Part shown: positions 21,510 through 28,907 of the stretch, in pieces
Layout of the letters: each line of letters begins with the position of its first letter
Numbering within the stretch: position 1 is the stretch's first letter
Origin: a virus
Length of the DNA: 28,907 nucleotides
Virus record (IMG/VR): IMGVR_UViG_3300030109_000414
Location: 1 to 28,907 of that record
Strand: one strand, 5' to 3'
The notes under the pieces: generated by a model
Told to the model about the DNA's origin: nothing
The model's database searches: none
What the model saw: the letters and a program-made list of their open reading frames with translations, nothing else
Program-made: the position numbers and the translations under genes

Positions 21510-24383
21510 ATGGCAACACTAACAGGACAATCAATAGCATCATCTTATGAGCAGTTACTTCATACAGATACAGATGGTGGTGGTAATGGTGCAACTCTAG
21601 TACCAATTAAAGATGGCGATAATGGAACTACATTCTCTTTAGAATTAGCAACAACATCAATAGCAATCGGAGCAACTCATAAATTATATCTTGATGGTGG
21701 AGGTAATACTTACATAACAGAATCATCAGCAGATACAATTCAATTAGCAACTGGTGGAACTACTGCACTTATAATAGGTTCTGACCAAAGTGCTATTTTT
21801 AGTGGAGTAACAACTGTTAAAACAGATTCATCTCCAGCTTTCATTGTCGAAGATGCGAATGGAGATAATCAATTTCAAGTAAATTTAAATGCATCAAATG
21901 GAGCAGAGATAGCAGTTAGTGATGGTGGTGGTTCAGAAAAGATAAGATTCTCTGCAAGGTCAGGAGGTGATTCATATATTAATACTGCTGGTTCTTTTGG
22001 CTTTGGAATTGGCACTACCTCACCGCAAGATGCTGTTCATATAAAAACAACAGCAGATGCAGACATTGGCTTACAAGTTCAAAATGATGACACTCAAGCG
22101 TTTTGTAAAGTTCAATCTGCTGGTTCAGCTCTTTATGGTGGAAATAATAAAGTAACATTTGTTTCAGGTGGTTCTTACACAACTGCTATGGTTATAGATA
22201 CAGCTCAAAAAGTCGGTATTGGAACTGACTCACCATCAGAATTACTGCATTTACAATCGACAGAACCAGTATTAAGATTTACAGATTCAGACGATAGTAA
22301 TTATCATCATATTTTTGCATCATCAGATGACCTTTACATAAGTGCAGATAGAGGTGAAACTGGTACTAGTGCTGGAAATTTAATTTTTAGAGTTGGTGGC
22401 ACAAATGTAAAAATGAAATTAGATGTAAACTCTCGAATATCACTTGGAAATAATGATTCTAGTGGTACTGTAAGAAATACAATATTCGGTCATCAGACTG
22501 GAAATGTTATAGCGAGTGGAGCATTAGAAAATACATTATTTGGATACCAAGCTGGATTAGCAATTAGTACAGGAGATTATAACACGGCATTAGGTTGTTT
22601 AGCTTTACAAGACGAAGAACTTGGTCAAGGTGCTGTTGCTATTGGTGGTTCTGCTTTGTTTAGTCAAAATACAGGCTCTCAAAATCTTTCGCATAATGTT
22701 GCTGTTGGTCTTAATACATCTTATTATAACGTTACTGGCATAAATAATACTGCTGTTGGTGCTTTAGCTATGCTTGGAGCATCAGGAAACAGCCACTCTA
22801 ATAATACAGCTATTGGATATGCGGCTTTACTTTCTACAACAACTGGTGATAGTAATGTTGCTATCGGTTCTATGGCTGGTAAAGATAGCACAACAGGGCA
22901 TGAAAATGTTTATATAGGTCAATCTGCTGGTGAAAATGCGACAACTCATGCAGATAATGTTATGATTGGATTTGAAGCTGGTAAAAATTTAGCACAAAAC
23001 AAATGTGTTGCTATAGGTCATAAAGCATACTTAAATGGTGCTGGAGATAGTAATTTAGCAATAGGCTATCAGACTATGGGTTCAGGTAGCGTTAGCGGAT
23101 ATTCAAATCAAGCTATTGGTAGGCAAGCTATGGAAAACTTAACTGGTGGAGACCAGAACATTGCTATTGGAGAACAAGCATTACAAAATAATACTACGGG
23201 AAATGAACAAATAGCTATAGGGAATACAGCGTTAAGAGATTGTAATGGTGGCGTTCAAAATATAGCTATTGGACATGAATCTCAACAGACCCATGATTCT
23301 GGAGATTATAATACTTCAGTCGGATATAGAACTTTGAAAGATGATACTGGTAATGGAAATGATAATACAGCTATAGGTGCATCAGCTTTAGAAAACTTTG
23401 TTGCTGGTAGTAATGGAAGCGGTCAAAATACTGCCGTAGGAAGTTATGCTGGTAATTCTATTACTAGCGGTAATGGTAATACACTAATAGGTAGAAAGGC
23501 TGGATTTCAAGGAACTAATGATTTAGTTGCTGGTGTTGCAAATACTTTAATTGGAGCAGAGGCTAGAGCAAATGCAAGTGATGCTGGTAACTGCATAGCA
23601 ATAGGCTATCAAACAGTTGGACAAGACCATAATTCAGTAACGCTTGGTAATGCAGATGTAACAGCAGTTTATATGGCTCAAGATAGTGGTGCTACAGTTC
23701 ATGCAAGACATATGAATTTAATTGATTCAGCAGACGATGCAAGTGGTGGTATTTTAAATTTAAAAAATGATAGAGCAAATCCAGCAGATAACGATGAAGC
23801 TGGTAGAATTTATATGTATGCAGATGATGATGGTGGAAATGCAACAGAAGCAATATTGATGATTGGTAGAATGACTGATGTAACTGATGGAACTGAAGAT
23901 TCAGATTTAAGAATATATACATATAATAATGGAACTGCTGTCAATACGCTACAATTATCGTCAGGAGCATTATCAAAAAATTCAGGTAGTTTTAAAATAG
24001 ACCATCCACTTGAGTCTAAAAAAGATACTCATCATTTAGTTCATAGTTTTGTTGAAGCTCCACAAGCAGATAATATTTACAGAGGTAAAGCAACTCTTTC
24101 AAGTGGTTCTGTTGAGATAAATCTAGATACAGTTTCAGGAATGTCAGAAGGCACATTTGTATTGCTAAACACAGATATACAATGTTTCACATCTAATGAA
24201 TCCGACTGGGATGCTGTAAAAGGTTCTGTAAGTGGAAACATACTTACTATATCTTGTCAAAACACAGATTCAACTGCAACTGTATCTTGGTTAGTTATAG
24301 GTGAAAGACAAGACCAGCATATGCTAGATACGAATTGGACTGATGAGAATGGTAAGGTAATAGTAGAACCATTAAAAAATTAA
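21510..24383 (+). CDS. large fibre with YadA-like head repeats
   Basis: 957 aa. Residues 1-330 are beta-rich with Gly and include NTYITESSADTIQLATGGTT and a LLHLQSTEPVLRFTDSDDSN module of phage fibres. Residues about 330-735 (DNA about 22490-23720) carry roughly 23 copies of an N-x-[AVL]-[IV]-G-x-x-A repeat (examples NTAIG, SNVAIG, QNIAIG), as in the left-handed beta-roll head of trimeric adhesins such as YadA. The last 110 residues, including MSEGTFVLLNTDIQCF and ISCQNTDSTATVSWLVIGER, form a C-terminal domain I know from marine phage fibres. Forms trimers that probably bind the host surface. Next to the capsid rather than tail genes, it may decorate the head. Confidence 0.78.
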   Translation: MATLTGQSIASSYEQLLHTDTDGGGNGATLVPIKDGDNGTTFSLELATTSIAIGATHKLYLDGGGNTYITESSADTIQLATGGTTALIIGSDQSAIFSGVTTVKTDSSPAFIVEDANGDNQFQVNLNASNGAEIAVSDGGGSEKIRFSARSGGDSYINTAGSFGFGIGTTSPQDAVHIKTTADADIGLQVQNDDTQAFCKVQSAGSALYGGNNKVTFVSGGSYTTAMVIDTAQKVGIGTDSPSELLHLQSTEPVLRFTDSDDSNYHHIFASSDDLYISADRGETGTSAGNLIFRVGGTNVKMKLDVNSRISLGNNDSSGTVRNTIFGHQTGNVIASGALENTLFGYQAGLAISTGDYNTALGCLALQDEELGQGAVAIGGSALFSQNTGSQNLSHNVAVGLNTSYYNVTGINNTAVGALAMLGASGNSHSNNTAIGYAALLSTTTGDSNVAIGSMAGKDSTTGHENVYIGQSAGENATTHADNVMIGFEAGKNLAQNKCVAIGHKAYLNGAGDSNLAIGYQTMGSGSVSGYSNQAIGRQAMENLTGGDQNIAIGEQALQNNTTGNEQIAIGNTALRDCNGGVQNIAIGHESQQTHDSGDYNTSVGYRTLKDDTGNGNDNTAIGASALENFVAGSNGSGQNTAVGSYAGNSITSGNGNTLIGRKAGFQGTNDLVAGVANTLIGAEARANASDAGNCIAIGYQTVGQDHNSVTLGNADVTAVYMAQDSGATVHARHMNLIDSADDASGGILNLKNDRANPADNDEAGRIYMYADDDGGNATEAILMIGRMTDVTDGTEDSDLRIYTYNNGTAVNTLQLSSGALSKNSGSFKIDHPLESKKDTHHLVHSFVEAPQADNIYRGKATLSSGSVEINLDTVSGMSEGTFVLLNTDIQCFTSNESDWDAVKGSVSGNILTISCQNTDSTATVSWLVIGERQDQHMLDTNWTDENGKVIVEPLKN

Positions 24384-24405
24384 TTAACTAACAAGGAGCT
24401 AAATA

Positions 24406-24657
24406 ATGGCTAAAAAAGAAAATCAATCGCCAAAGTTAATGCTTAATGATGTCGAGTATGATGTCAATGAGGACTTAAACGATGAGCAAAAGCAGATGTA
24501 TTTACATTTGAAAAATATAGACGATAAGATAAACAGTAATATGTTTATGCAAGAGCAGTTAGCAGTTAATAAAAACGCTTTTGTAAAATTGCTTGAAGAG
24601 TCGTTAGCTAAGTCTAATGACCCATCACCTCACGACCCCGGAGACGAAAACGACTAA
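24406..24657 (+). CDS. small protein, DUF6447-like
   Basis: 83 aa, RBS AAGGAG. The core LMLNDVEYDVNEDLNDEQKQ followed by a helix IDDKINSNMFMQEQLAVNKN and AFVKLLEESL matches a short helical family seen after structural genes in marine phages (a tyrosine-containing loop, LxDEQ and two long helices). The end is acidic and Pro-rich. Function unknown; possibly structural. Confidence 0.6.
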   Translation: MAKKENQSPKLMLNDVEYDVNEDLNDEQKQMYLHLKNIDDKINSNMFMQEQLAVNKNAFVKLLEESLAKSNDPSPHDPGDEND

Positions 24658-25106
24658 TGATTATAAGAAAGTCTAGTCAAGGTTACTATATTAGAATATA
24701 TAGAAACAATACCAAGGGTGCAACTCGCACTAGAACCTATGCAGATGGTACTGTTGAAACTCTTACTTATCCCTCATCTTACGACTACTTTGTGGTCGTA
24801 GATGGGGAGATACTTAAAAAAACAAATAGTTTTAAAGTGGCAGAAGAGTTTTATGTTGAAGAGTGTGCTAAGAAATATAGTAATGGACATGGTAGGTTTG
24901 TAATTGGAGAACATCATATTGTTAATGGTGTAGCAACAAGTCAAATTGACTATCCAACAATGGATAATACAAAGGCAGAGATACAAGATTTTTACGATAA
25001 AAGAAATATAAGCTATTCAAGTTCTGAAACTAAATCAGAGTTGCTTTCTAGAATAATTCCTATGATGGCTGGAGACAATGAAGTATCTAAGCATATAAAG
25101 GTATAA
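24657..25106 (+). CDS. hypothetical protein with a C-terminal HeH/SAP-like domain
   Basis: 149 aa, TAATG overlap. N-terminal half is beta-rich (YYIRIYRNNTKGATRTRTYA; YPSSYDYFVVVDGEILKK). Residues about 102-134, DNTKAEIQDFYDKRNISYSS then KSELLSRI, form a helix-extended-helix pattern of HeH/SAP/LEM type, found in phage virion and DNA-binding proteins. Starts one base after the preceding gene ends. Role unknown; perhaps virion-DNA contact. Confidence 0.58.
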   Translation: MIIRKSSQGYYIRIYRNNTKGATRTRTYADGTVETLTYPSSYDYFVVVDGEILKKTNSFKVAEEFYVEECAKKYSNGHGRFVIGEHHIVNGVATSQIDYPTMDNTKAEIQDFYDKRNISYSSSETKSELLSRIIPMMAGDNEVSKHIKV

Positions 25107-25107
25107 T

Positions 25108-25416
25108 ATGAGTTTATATAAATACACACAGAAAGAAGCCGCTAATCTACTAATAGGTCAAAATGGTTTTGACGTTATAGGTGAGCACGATACTACTGTT
25201 GTTAATCCAGACACGGGTTCTTGGGTTGCTATACAGGCATTAGGTAAAGACTCTAGTGGTACAACTGAATTTTTAAAGATAAAGGTTACATCTAATATAG
25301 GCGACAACATTAGTTCTTTTGTTAACTTAATACCCGGAGAAATACTATATGGTAATTTTAGTGGCATTGTTAATCACACAGATTCTACAGCAGTATGCAT
25401 AGCCTACAGAGGGTAA
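25108..25416 (+). CDS. hypothetical beta-rich protein
   Basis: 102 aa, one base after the upstream stop. Apparently a beta-sandwich: GFDVIGEHDTTVVNPDTGSW, then FLKIKVTSNIGDNISSFVNL and GEILYGNFSGIVNHTDSTAV. Soluble, no motif known to me. Position among late genes and its fold-like pattern suggest a capsid decoration or virion component. Confidence 0.55.
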   Translation: MSLYKYTQKEAANLLIGQNGFDVIGEHDTTVVNPDTGSWVAIQALGKDSSGTTEFLKIKVTSNIGDNISSFVNLIPGEILYGNFSGIVNHTDSTAVCIAYRG

Positions 25417-25430
25417 GAAGGACATATAGG

Positions 25431-25508
25431 ATGAAAAGAAGGTTAGGCATGAAAAAGTTATCTATGTGGCAAAAAATTAAAAACTGGTTTAAAAATAAAA
25501 TAAAATGA
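25431..25508 (+). CDS. 25-aa cationic amphipathic peptide
   Basis: ATG 25431 with AAGGA (25418-25422) upstream; stop TGA 25506-25508 . The peptide begins MKRRLGMKKL and ends MWQKIKNWFKNKIK: eleven Lys/Arg, no acidic residue and two tryptophans. On a helical wheel the W, I, F and L residues fall on one side, so it should lie on or disrupt a membrane. Found at the entry of a run of membrane-protein genes. Similar tiny MW-K-I-K-x-W-F ORFs seem common in marine phages; I cannot name a function. Confidence 0.5.
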   Translation: MKRRLGMKKLSMWQKIKNWFKNKIK

Positions 25509-25532
25509 ATAAAAGGATTATAGGGTTAAAAA

Positions 25533-25775
25533 ATGGAGACTTTAAAGTTGTTGATACGAGCTACGATGCTCATGTTAGCTATAGTTTTAATAGGGGGTTG
25601 CGGTCAGGGTTGGAGCGTGGGGGGAATACAGCTAACGCCACAAGATACGGTTACAAATACAGTCTTTATAGAAGTAATGGGAGCTGATTCGGTGATTCAT
25701 TATTATCATGGTACTGTATACTCTCAATCAAATTGGTGTTGGATTCATCATCAATTTGAAGATGTGGTTAAATGA
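25533..25775 (+). CDS. putative lipoprotein (outer spanin candidate)
   Basis: 80 aa from ATG 25533 with TAGGG upstream. Signal segment METLKLLIRATMLMLAIVLIGGC ends in the lipobox LIGGC, so Cys23 would be lipidated after signal peptidase II cleavage, leaving about 57 residues (CGQGWSVGGIQLTPQDTVTN then a beta-rich part). Stop overlaps the next gene as ATGA. Next to a one-span coiled-coil protein it could be the outer-membrane half of a spanin pair; that is inference. A 60-codon ORF in another frame (25505) overlaps it and looks spurious. Confidence 0.58.
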   Translation: METLKLLIRATMLMLAIVLIGGCGQGWSVGGIQLTPQDTVTNTVFIEVMGADSVIHYYHGTVYSQSNWCWIHHQFEDVVK

Positions 25776-26092
25776 GTGGAAAGCCAAATACAGCTAGAAG
25801 TTATCGCACTGCCATTCTTGATGATAATGCCATTGTTAGCATTAATCTTAAATGGTTGGGGCAAATTTTTATTTTGGTTGCCGCATTGGTTTATGGTTAT
25901 TGGCAAATTGAAAGTAGGATTAAGACGTTGGAAAATCAAGTGGCAACTGCGGATGAACAAATTGAAAACTTACTTAGCAAACATATTGCAGAAGAAGAAA
26001 TAGAAAGACAAGAATTGGCAGACAAAATTTCTTTTTACGAAAAAGAGTTTAACATCAATCCTTTATCTTGGGGTAAGAAAAAGCGGAAATAG
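25772..26092 (+). CDS. single-span coiled-coil membrane protein (inner spanin candidate)
   Basis: 106 aa, ATGA overlap. An N-terminal cytoplasmic part of about 27 residues precedes one membrane helix (WLGQIFILVAALVYGYWQI), then a coiled coil of about 45 residues (RIKTLENQVATADEQIENLL), and a basic end GKKKRK. Type II topology with a periplasmic coiled coil fits an inner-membrane spanin (Rz-like) but also holin-associated proteins; the preceding lipoprotein supports the former. Confidence 0.55.
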   Translation: MSGKPNTARSYRTAILDDNAIVSINLKWLGQIFILVAALVYGYWQIESRIKTLENQVATADEQIENLLSKHIAEEEIERQELADKISFYEKEFNINPLSWGKKKRK

Positions 26093-26093
26093 C

Positions 26094-26423
26094 ATGGATA
26101 CACAGACAATATTAGAAAGTTATAGCACACTTGGAGCAACTGGATTTTGTGTTGTATTTTTAGGTTACATGCTGGTAAACCTAACTAAGTCTCAGACTGC
26201 ACAAAATGAAAGTTTAGACAACTTAGCAGTTAGTCAAGCAAAAAGCGAAGAGACTATTACAAATGTAGAAGGCATTTTACTGAAGTTGTTAGACAGGATT
26301 CAAAGAGAGTCTGAGAATCAACAAGGTTCGTCTTCACGCAGGCACGAAGCACTTATGAAAGAAGTTGATGACCTTTCAGATAAGATAAGTTACATGTCAG
26401 GTAGAATTAATGGTGGGAGATAA
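26094..26423 (+). CDS. BhlA-like holin-family protein
   Basis: 109 aa. N-terminal membrane helix (residues about 10-32, GATGFCVVFLGYMLVNLTKS) followed by a Gln/Ser-rich, charged helix predicted as coiled coil (LLKLLDRIQRESENQQGSSS; ALMKEVDDLSDKISYMSGRI). One N-terminal span plus charged cytoplasmic helix matches BhlA-type holin-like proteins. It lies among other small membrane genes of a lysis-like cluster. Confidence 0.55.
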   Translation: MDTQTILESYSTLGATGFCVVFLGYMLVNLTKSQTAQNESLDNLAVSQAKSEETITNVEGILLKLLDRIQRESENQQGSSSRRHEALMKEVDDLSDKISYMSGRINGGR

Positions 26424-26635
26424 TGGAAAATAGTGAAATATATGCACTGCTTGTAAAACACGATGAAAGACTTAAAAATATTTACTCTGTTTTAAATAGG
26501 GTAGAGAAACATCTAGAAAAGTTAAATGGTAAAGTTGAGAATCACGAAAGGTCAATCGCTAAGATGCAAGTCTTAGGCACTGTGGCTGTGGTTGGCTTAC
26601 CAATAATAATAAACGTAATAATGAGGTTAGTATAA
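26423..26635 (+). CDS. XhlA-like membrane protein
   Basis: 70 aa, TAATG overlap. A coiled-coil N-terminus (YALLVKHDERLKNIYSVLNR; EKHLEKLNGKVENHERSIAK) followed by one C-terminal membrane helix (LGTVAVVGLPIIINVIMRLV). This order, a soluble coiled coil then a C-terminal anchor, is that of XhlA-type holin partners. Its function together with the upstream BhlA-like protein would be membrane permeabilisation for lysis. Confidence 0.62.
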   Translation: MENSEIYALLVKHDERLKNIYSVLNRVEKHLEKLNGKVENHERSIAKMQVLGTVAVVGLPIIINVIMRLV

Positions 26636-26886
26636 TGAGTTATAAAGCAGTGTTAATTGCTTCTGCTACTAAAATGGCAACTAAGTTAGCAGATGAAGCA
26701 AAAGAGCAATATCAAGAAGAGCTATTGGAATATATTAAAAGTGATGACGTTGAAGAAAAAATGGCAGAATGGTTAGATGAAAAGATTAATATTCCTTTTG
26801 TCAAAGACGATAAAGAAAAACCAATCTTCAAAGAAATTGCTGATGTTGTTCAAAAAGTATTAGTACTTGTAGTTGGAAATAAATGA
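26635..26886 (+). CDS. small hypothetical protein
   Basis: 83 aa, starting in an AATG overlap with the XhlA-like stop. Helical and acidic: KMATKLADEAKEQYQEELLE, then VEEKMAEWLDEKINIPFVKD, ending in the hydrophobic VVQKVLVLVVGNK. The C-terminus may be an amphipathic membrane anchor. Between putative holin genes and a secreted peptide; function unknown. Confidence 0.58.
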   Translation: MSYKAVLIASATKMATKLADEAKEQYQEELLEYIKSDDVEEKMAEWLDEKINIPFVKDDKEKPIFKEIADVVQKVLVLVVGNK

Positions 26887-26887
26887 T

Positions 26888-27073
26888 ATGAAGTCAATAT
26901 TAATTGCATTAATACTAATTGGGACTCCGGTAAACTCTGACCCTATGCAGTCAGAGGCTGTAATAGTCGCAATGGACGATGTTAAAAAGAAAAAGAAAAA
27001 GGGTAAGAAAATCTCCGGTAAAGGCAAAAAGAAGAAGAAAGGTTTTTTCTCTAAGGTGTTTGGCTCTAAGTAA
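26888..27073 (+). CDS. 61-aa exported lysine-rich peptide
   Basis: ATG 26888, chosen because the hydrophobic signal-like segment MKSILIALILIGTPVNS follows directly. After a short acidic linker (DPMQSEAVIVAMDD) comes a basic tail of about 30 residues with 18 Lys, including KKKKKKGKKISGKGKKKKKG. Signal peptide plus polycation suggests an exported protein that could touch the cell wall, LPS or DNA. Stop overlaps the ATG of the large downstream gene. Confidence 0.55.
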   Translation: MKSILIALILIGTPVNSDPMQSEAVIVAMDDVKKKKKKGKKISGKGKKKKKGFFSKVFGSK

Positions 27074-28907
27074 TGCCTAAACAGCTTTACAGGCTAAACG
27101 ACTTTAGCGGTGGTTTAAACAAACTTAAAGACGGTGCCGATATACAAGACAATGAAGTCCAAGAGGCTCAGAATGTAATGTTTAATGTTTATGGTGGTAT
27201 ACAGCCAGCATATTCATTGGCACAAACTGGCAATAAGATTTCAGCGTATCAAGCCGATGAGGTTGCAACGGTACAGCCGGGATATGGATTAGGTTTTTTT
27301 GAGACAGACTACTCTAGAGATTCTGCTACAGTTTCTTTTACAGGTACAAATGATAACACCGGAGGCAGTGAGGATGGATTTTATGTTTATCAAGAGGATG
27401 GCACTGACAGAAGTTTAAGTGCTGTAAATAATAGATTAAAATACTTGTCAAATGGGGTAGTGCAAGACCTAGGAGCTACTTTTAATATTGGAGACACCGT
27501 AAGTCTTAGTGGCAACACTGATGATGTTGGCAAGAGTTTTTCTGATGGTATGATAAAGGCAAGTGCACAGGGAATCTACACGATTGTTAATACTGCAAAT
27601 AGCGGTAAGGAATTAATACTTGATAGGGGTTTGGTTATTAAGTCTGATGGTGCCGCAAATGGTCATTTTAATTTAACTATTGTTGCCTTTACTTTAGGTG
27701 ACCAAGTTATTTTAGTAGCTAACTCTGATGACCATAATATAGATGTATTTTCTGTTGATGCTAATAGCTACACACATAATGTAATTACATTAAATTCAAC
27801 AAGTGTTGCTGGAGTCCCTTCAAAGGTAAAGTATTATAAAGCAGAAGAATCTATTCGGTGTTGTGATACAGCAGATAAAAATAGTTCTAAGATACAGTGG
27901 TATGGGTGGATTCAGAGAAGGCACTTTGATGGAACTTTAACTAGCACTGGCTCTGTTGTTTCTTATATGAATTACTTCGCAAAAGATAATGACCTTGCAA
28001 AACCTACAGAAGATGATTTAGCATCTACTACAAGCACTTCTGGTGCGGTTTCAAGCTATCCTGCCAGTGCTGGAACCGGCTTTGAGATAGCTGTAGAAAC
28101 TAGGACTGATTTATCGGGTTTAATAGAAGAAGGGGTTTACGAGCTTGCATCTACCTTTATATATGATGGCAACCAAGAGTCTCTACCAACTGCTTACGCC
28201 AATACTCATAGCGTAGCTGGTCGAAATGAACTTACAGCCCTGTCTATAAACATAGGTGCTAAAGGGCCATATGACCCTAGAATATCAGGTGGTAGGATAT
28301 ACATAAGAAAGCAGGGTGACGATTCTGAATATGTTATGCTTATTGATATTGACCTTACGAAGGGGTGTAGGACTAGACTATCTGATGACTTTACTGCTTG
28401 GCATGATGCCGGTAGCTCTACCTATAATTGCCCTACAGCAACAGCTTCTGCAAATTTTGAAGTAACAGAATTAGGATTTATAACGTATGAAGTTTTAAAT
28501 GGTTATTCTTCAAGTATATTTAGCAATGCTCTTGGTGACCAAGGAGAACATTGGAGGGATTCCGCTACTTCAAATGATAGGGTATTTATTTGCAATGTTA
28601 CAATGAAAGATGAAGGTACTGGAACTTCCAAATCTGATTCTGTTTTAAAAAATTATCCAGATAGAATAATGTATTCAATGCCAAACCGTTATGATACTTT
28701 TCCTTCTGAAAACTCTATTGAAACGGCCAAAGGAGATGCTGATATATATGTTGCTATAGATGCTTACGCTGATAGACTTCTTGCTTTTAAAAATTATAGC
28801 GTTGATATAATAAATATATCTGGAGATGACAAGAATTGGTTTTTAGAAGAAAGTAGGCAGTATCAAGGAGTTGCACATCCAGAAGCGGTAAAAAGAACTC
28901 AGTATGG
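27073..28907 (+). CDS. large virion structural protein, 3' end beyond window
   Basis: ORF open from ATG 27073 to the last base (611 codons visible, no stop). N-terminus MPKQLYRLNDFSGGLNKLKD followed by DIQDNEVQEAQNVMFNVYGG resembles the NFSGG-x-N...D-x-x-NE...NV start of phage beta-propeller/stabilisation-type structural proteins. The body is beta-rich with many short repeats such as VILVANSDDHNIDVFSVD and GRIYIRKQGDDSEYVMLIDI. It is probably a tail or connector protein, maybe of the P22 gp10 type. Function unproven; truncation is by the window edge, not by mutation. Confidence 0.68.
   Translation, partial: MPKQLYRLNDFSGGLNKLKDGADIQDNEVQEAQNVMFNVYGGIQPAYSLAQTGNKISAYQADEVATVQPGYGLGFFETDYSRDSATVSFTGTNDNTGGSEDGFYVYQEDGTDRSLSAVNNRLKYLSNGVVQDLGATFNIGDTVSLSGNTDDVGKSFSDGMIKASAQGIYTIVNTANSGKELILDRGLVIKSDGAANGHFNLTIVAFTLGDQVILVANSDDHNIDVFSVDANSYTHNVITLNSTSVAGVPSKVKYYKAEESIRCCDTADKNSSKIQWYGWIQRRHFDGTLTSTGSVVSYMNYFAKDNDLAKPTEDDLASTTSTSGAVSSYPASAGTGFEIAVETRTDLSGLIEEGVYELASTFIYDGNQESLPTAYANTHSVAGRNELTALSINIGAKGPYDPRISGGRIYIRKQGDDSEYVMLIDIDLTKGCRTRLSDDFTAWHDAGSSTYNCPTATASANFEVTELGFITYEVLNGYSSSIFSNALGDQGEHWRDSATSNDRVFICNVTMKDEGTGTSKSDSVLKNYPDRIMYSMPNRYDTFPSENSIETAKGDADIYVAIDAYADRLLAFKNYSVDIINISGDDKNWFLEESRQYQGVAHPEAVKRTQY

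Noticed and set aside
22490-23720. CRISPR-like or mobile repeat array
   Set aside because: The repeats are degenerate coding repeats (N-x-[AVL]-[IV]-G) of a fibre protein, not identical DNA repeats with spacers.
23692-23922. Minus-strand 76-codon ORF and other minus-strand ORFs
   Set aside because: They are antisense shadows of strong + strand genes, with Leu/His-rich low-complexity translations and no RBS.
25505-25687. 60-codon ORF overlapping the lipoprotein gene
   Set aside because: No RBS and no membrane segment, so it does not resemble a nested spanin; the lipobox ORF at 25533 explains the region.

Overview
The window is a stretch of an AT-rich (roughly one third G+C) double-stranded DNA tailed phage. 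Every gene I support lies on the + strand and genes are packed with ATGA, TAATG or TTGA overlaps. Tail tube, tail assembly chaperone, tape measure, Dit-like and hub-like genes indicate a siphovirus-like virion with a fairly short tail (tape measure of 494 aa). Strong Shine-Dalgarno sites and a TATAAT promoter suggest a bacterial host with ordinary sigma70-type signals, which argues against Bacteroidota. Several small proteins resemble types I associate with uncultured marine phages; the host cannot be named. I see no integrase, repressor, tRNA, endolysin or CRISPR array.

Layout. 1-7018: tail module (tail completion, tail tube, chaperone pair with a -1 frameshift signal, tape measure, hub/tip, Dit-like protein), closed by a rho-independent terminator at 7031-7059. 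7062-14411: early/replication module. It opens with a TTGCAA-17 bp-TATAAT promoter and a structured leader RNA, followed by small unknown genes, an SSB-like protein, an HNH/NinG-like nuclease, a C5 cytosine methyltransferase, a replication initiator that carries a possible internal origin, a DEDDy exonuclease flanked by zinc ribbons, a sigma-region-4-like HTH protein and a PD-(D/E)XK nuclease. 14412-14678: a repeat-dense non-coding block. 14679-21469: packaging and head module (small and large terminase, portal, minor head, scaffold, major capsid). 21510-24383: a 957-aa fibre with YadA-type head repeats, next to the capsid gene. 24406-27073: small genes, many membrane or coiled-coil (lysis/holin-like candidates). 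27073-28907: the start of a large structural protein that runs off the window.

Main signals beyond the genes. (1) A 115-nt leader RNA (7097-7211) whose two long helices interleave as a pseudoknot, with one strand also able to cover the ribosome binding site: a candidate phage RNA switch. (2) A complete -1 frameshift cassette in the tail chaperone genes. (3) Selective loss of restriction-type palindromes: by eye no GCWGC, one GATC (inside the methyltransferase gene), one GGCC and no GCGC, whereas CCGG is present about twenty times. (4) A lambda-like origin candidate inside the initiator gene. (5) A repeat block upstream of the terminase genes. All counts and pairings were made by eye from the sequence and need a computed check.
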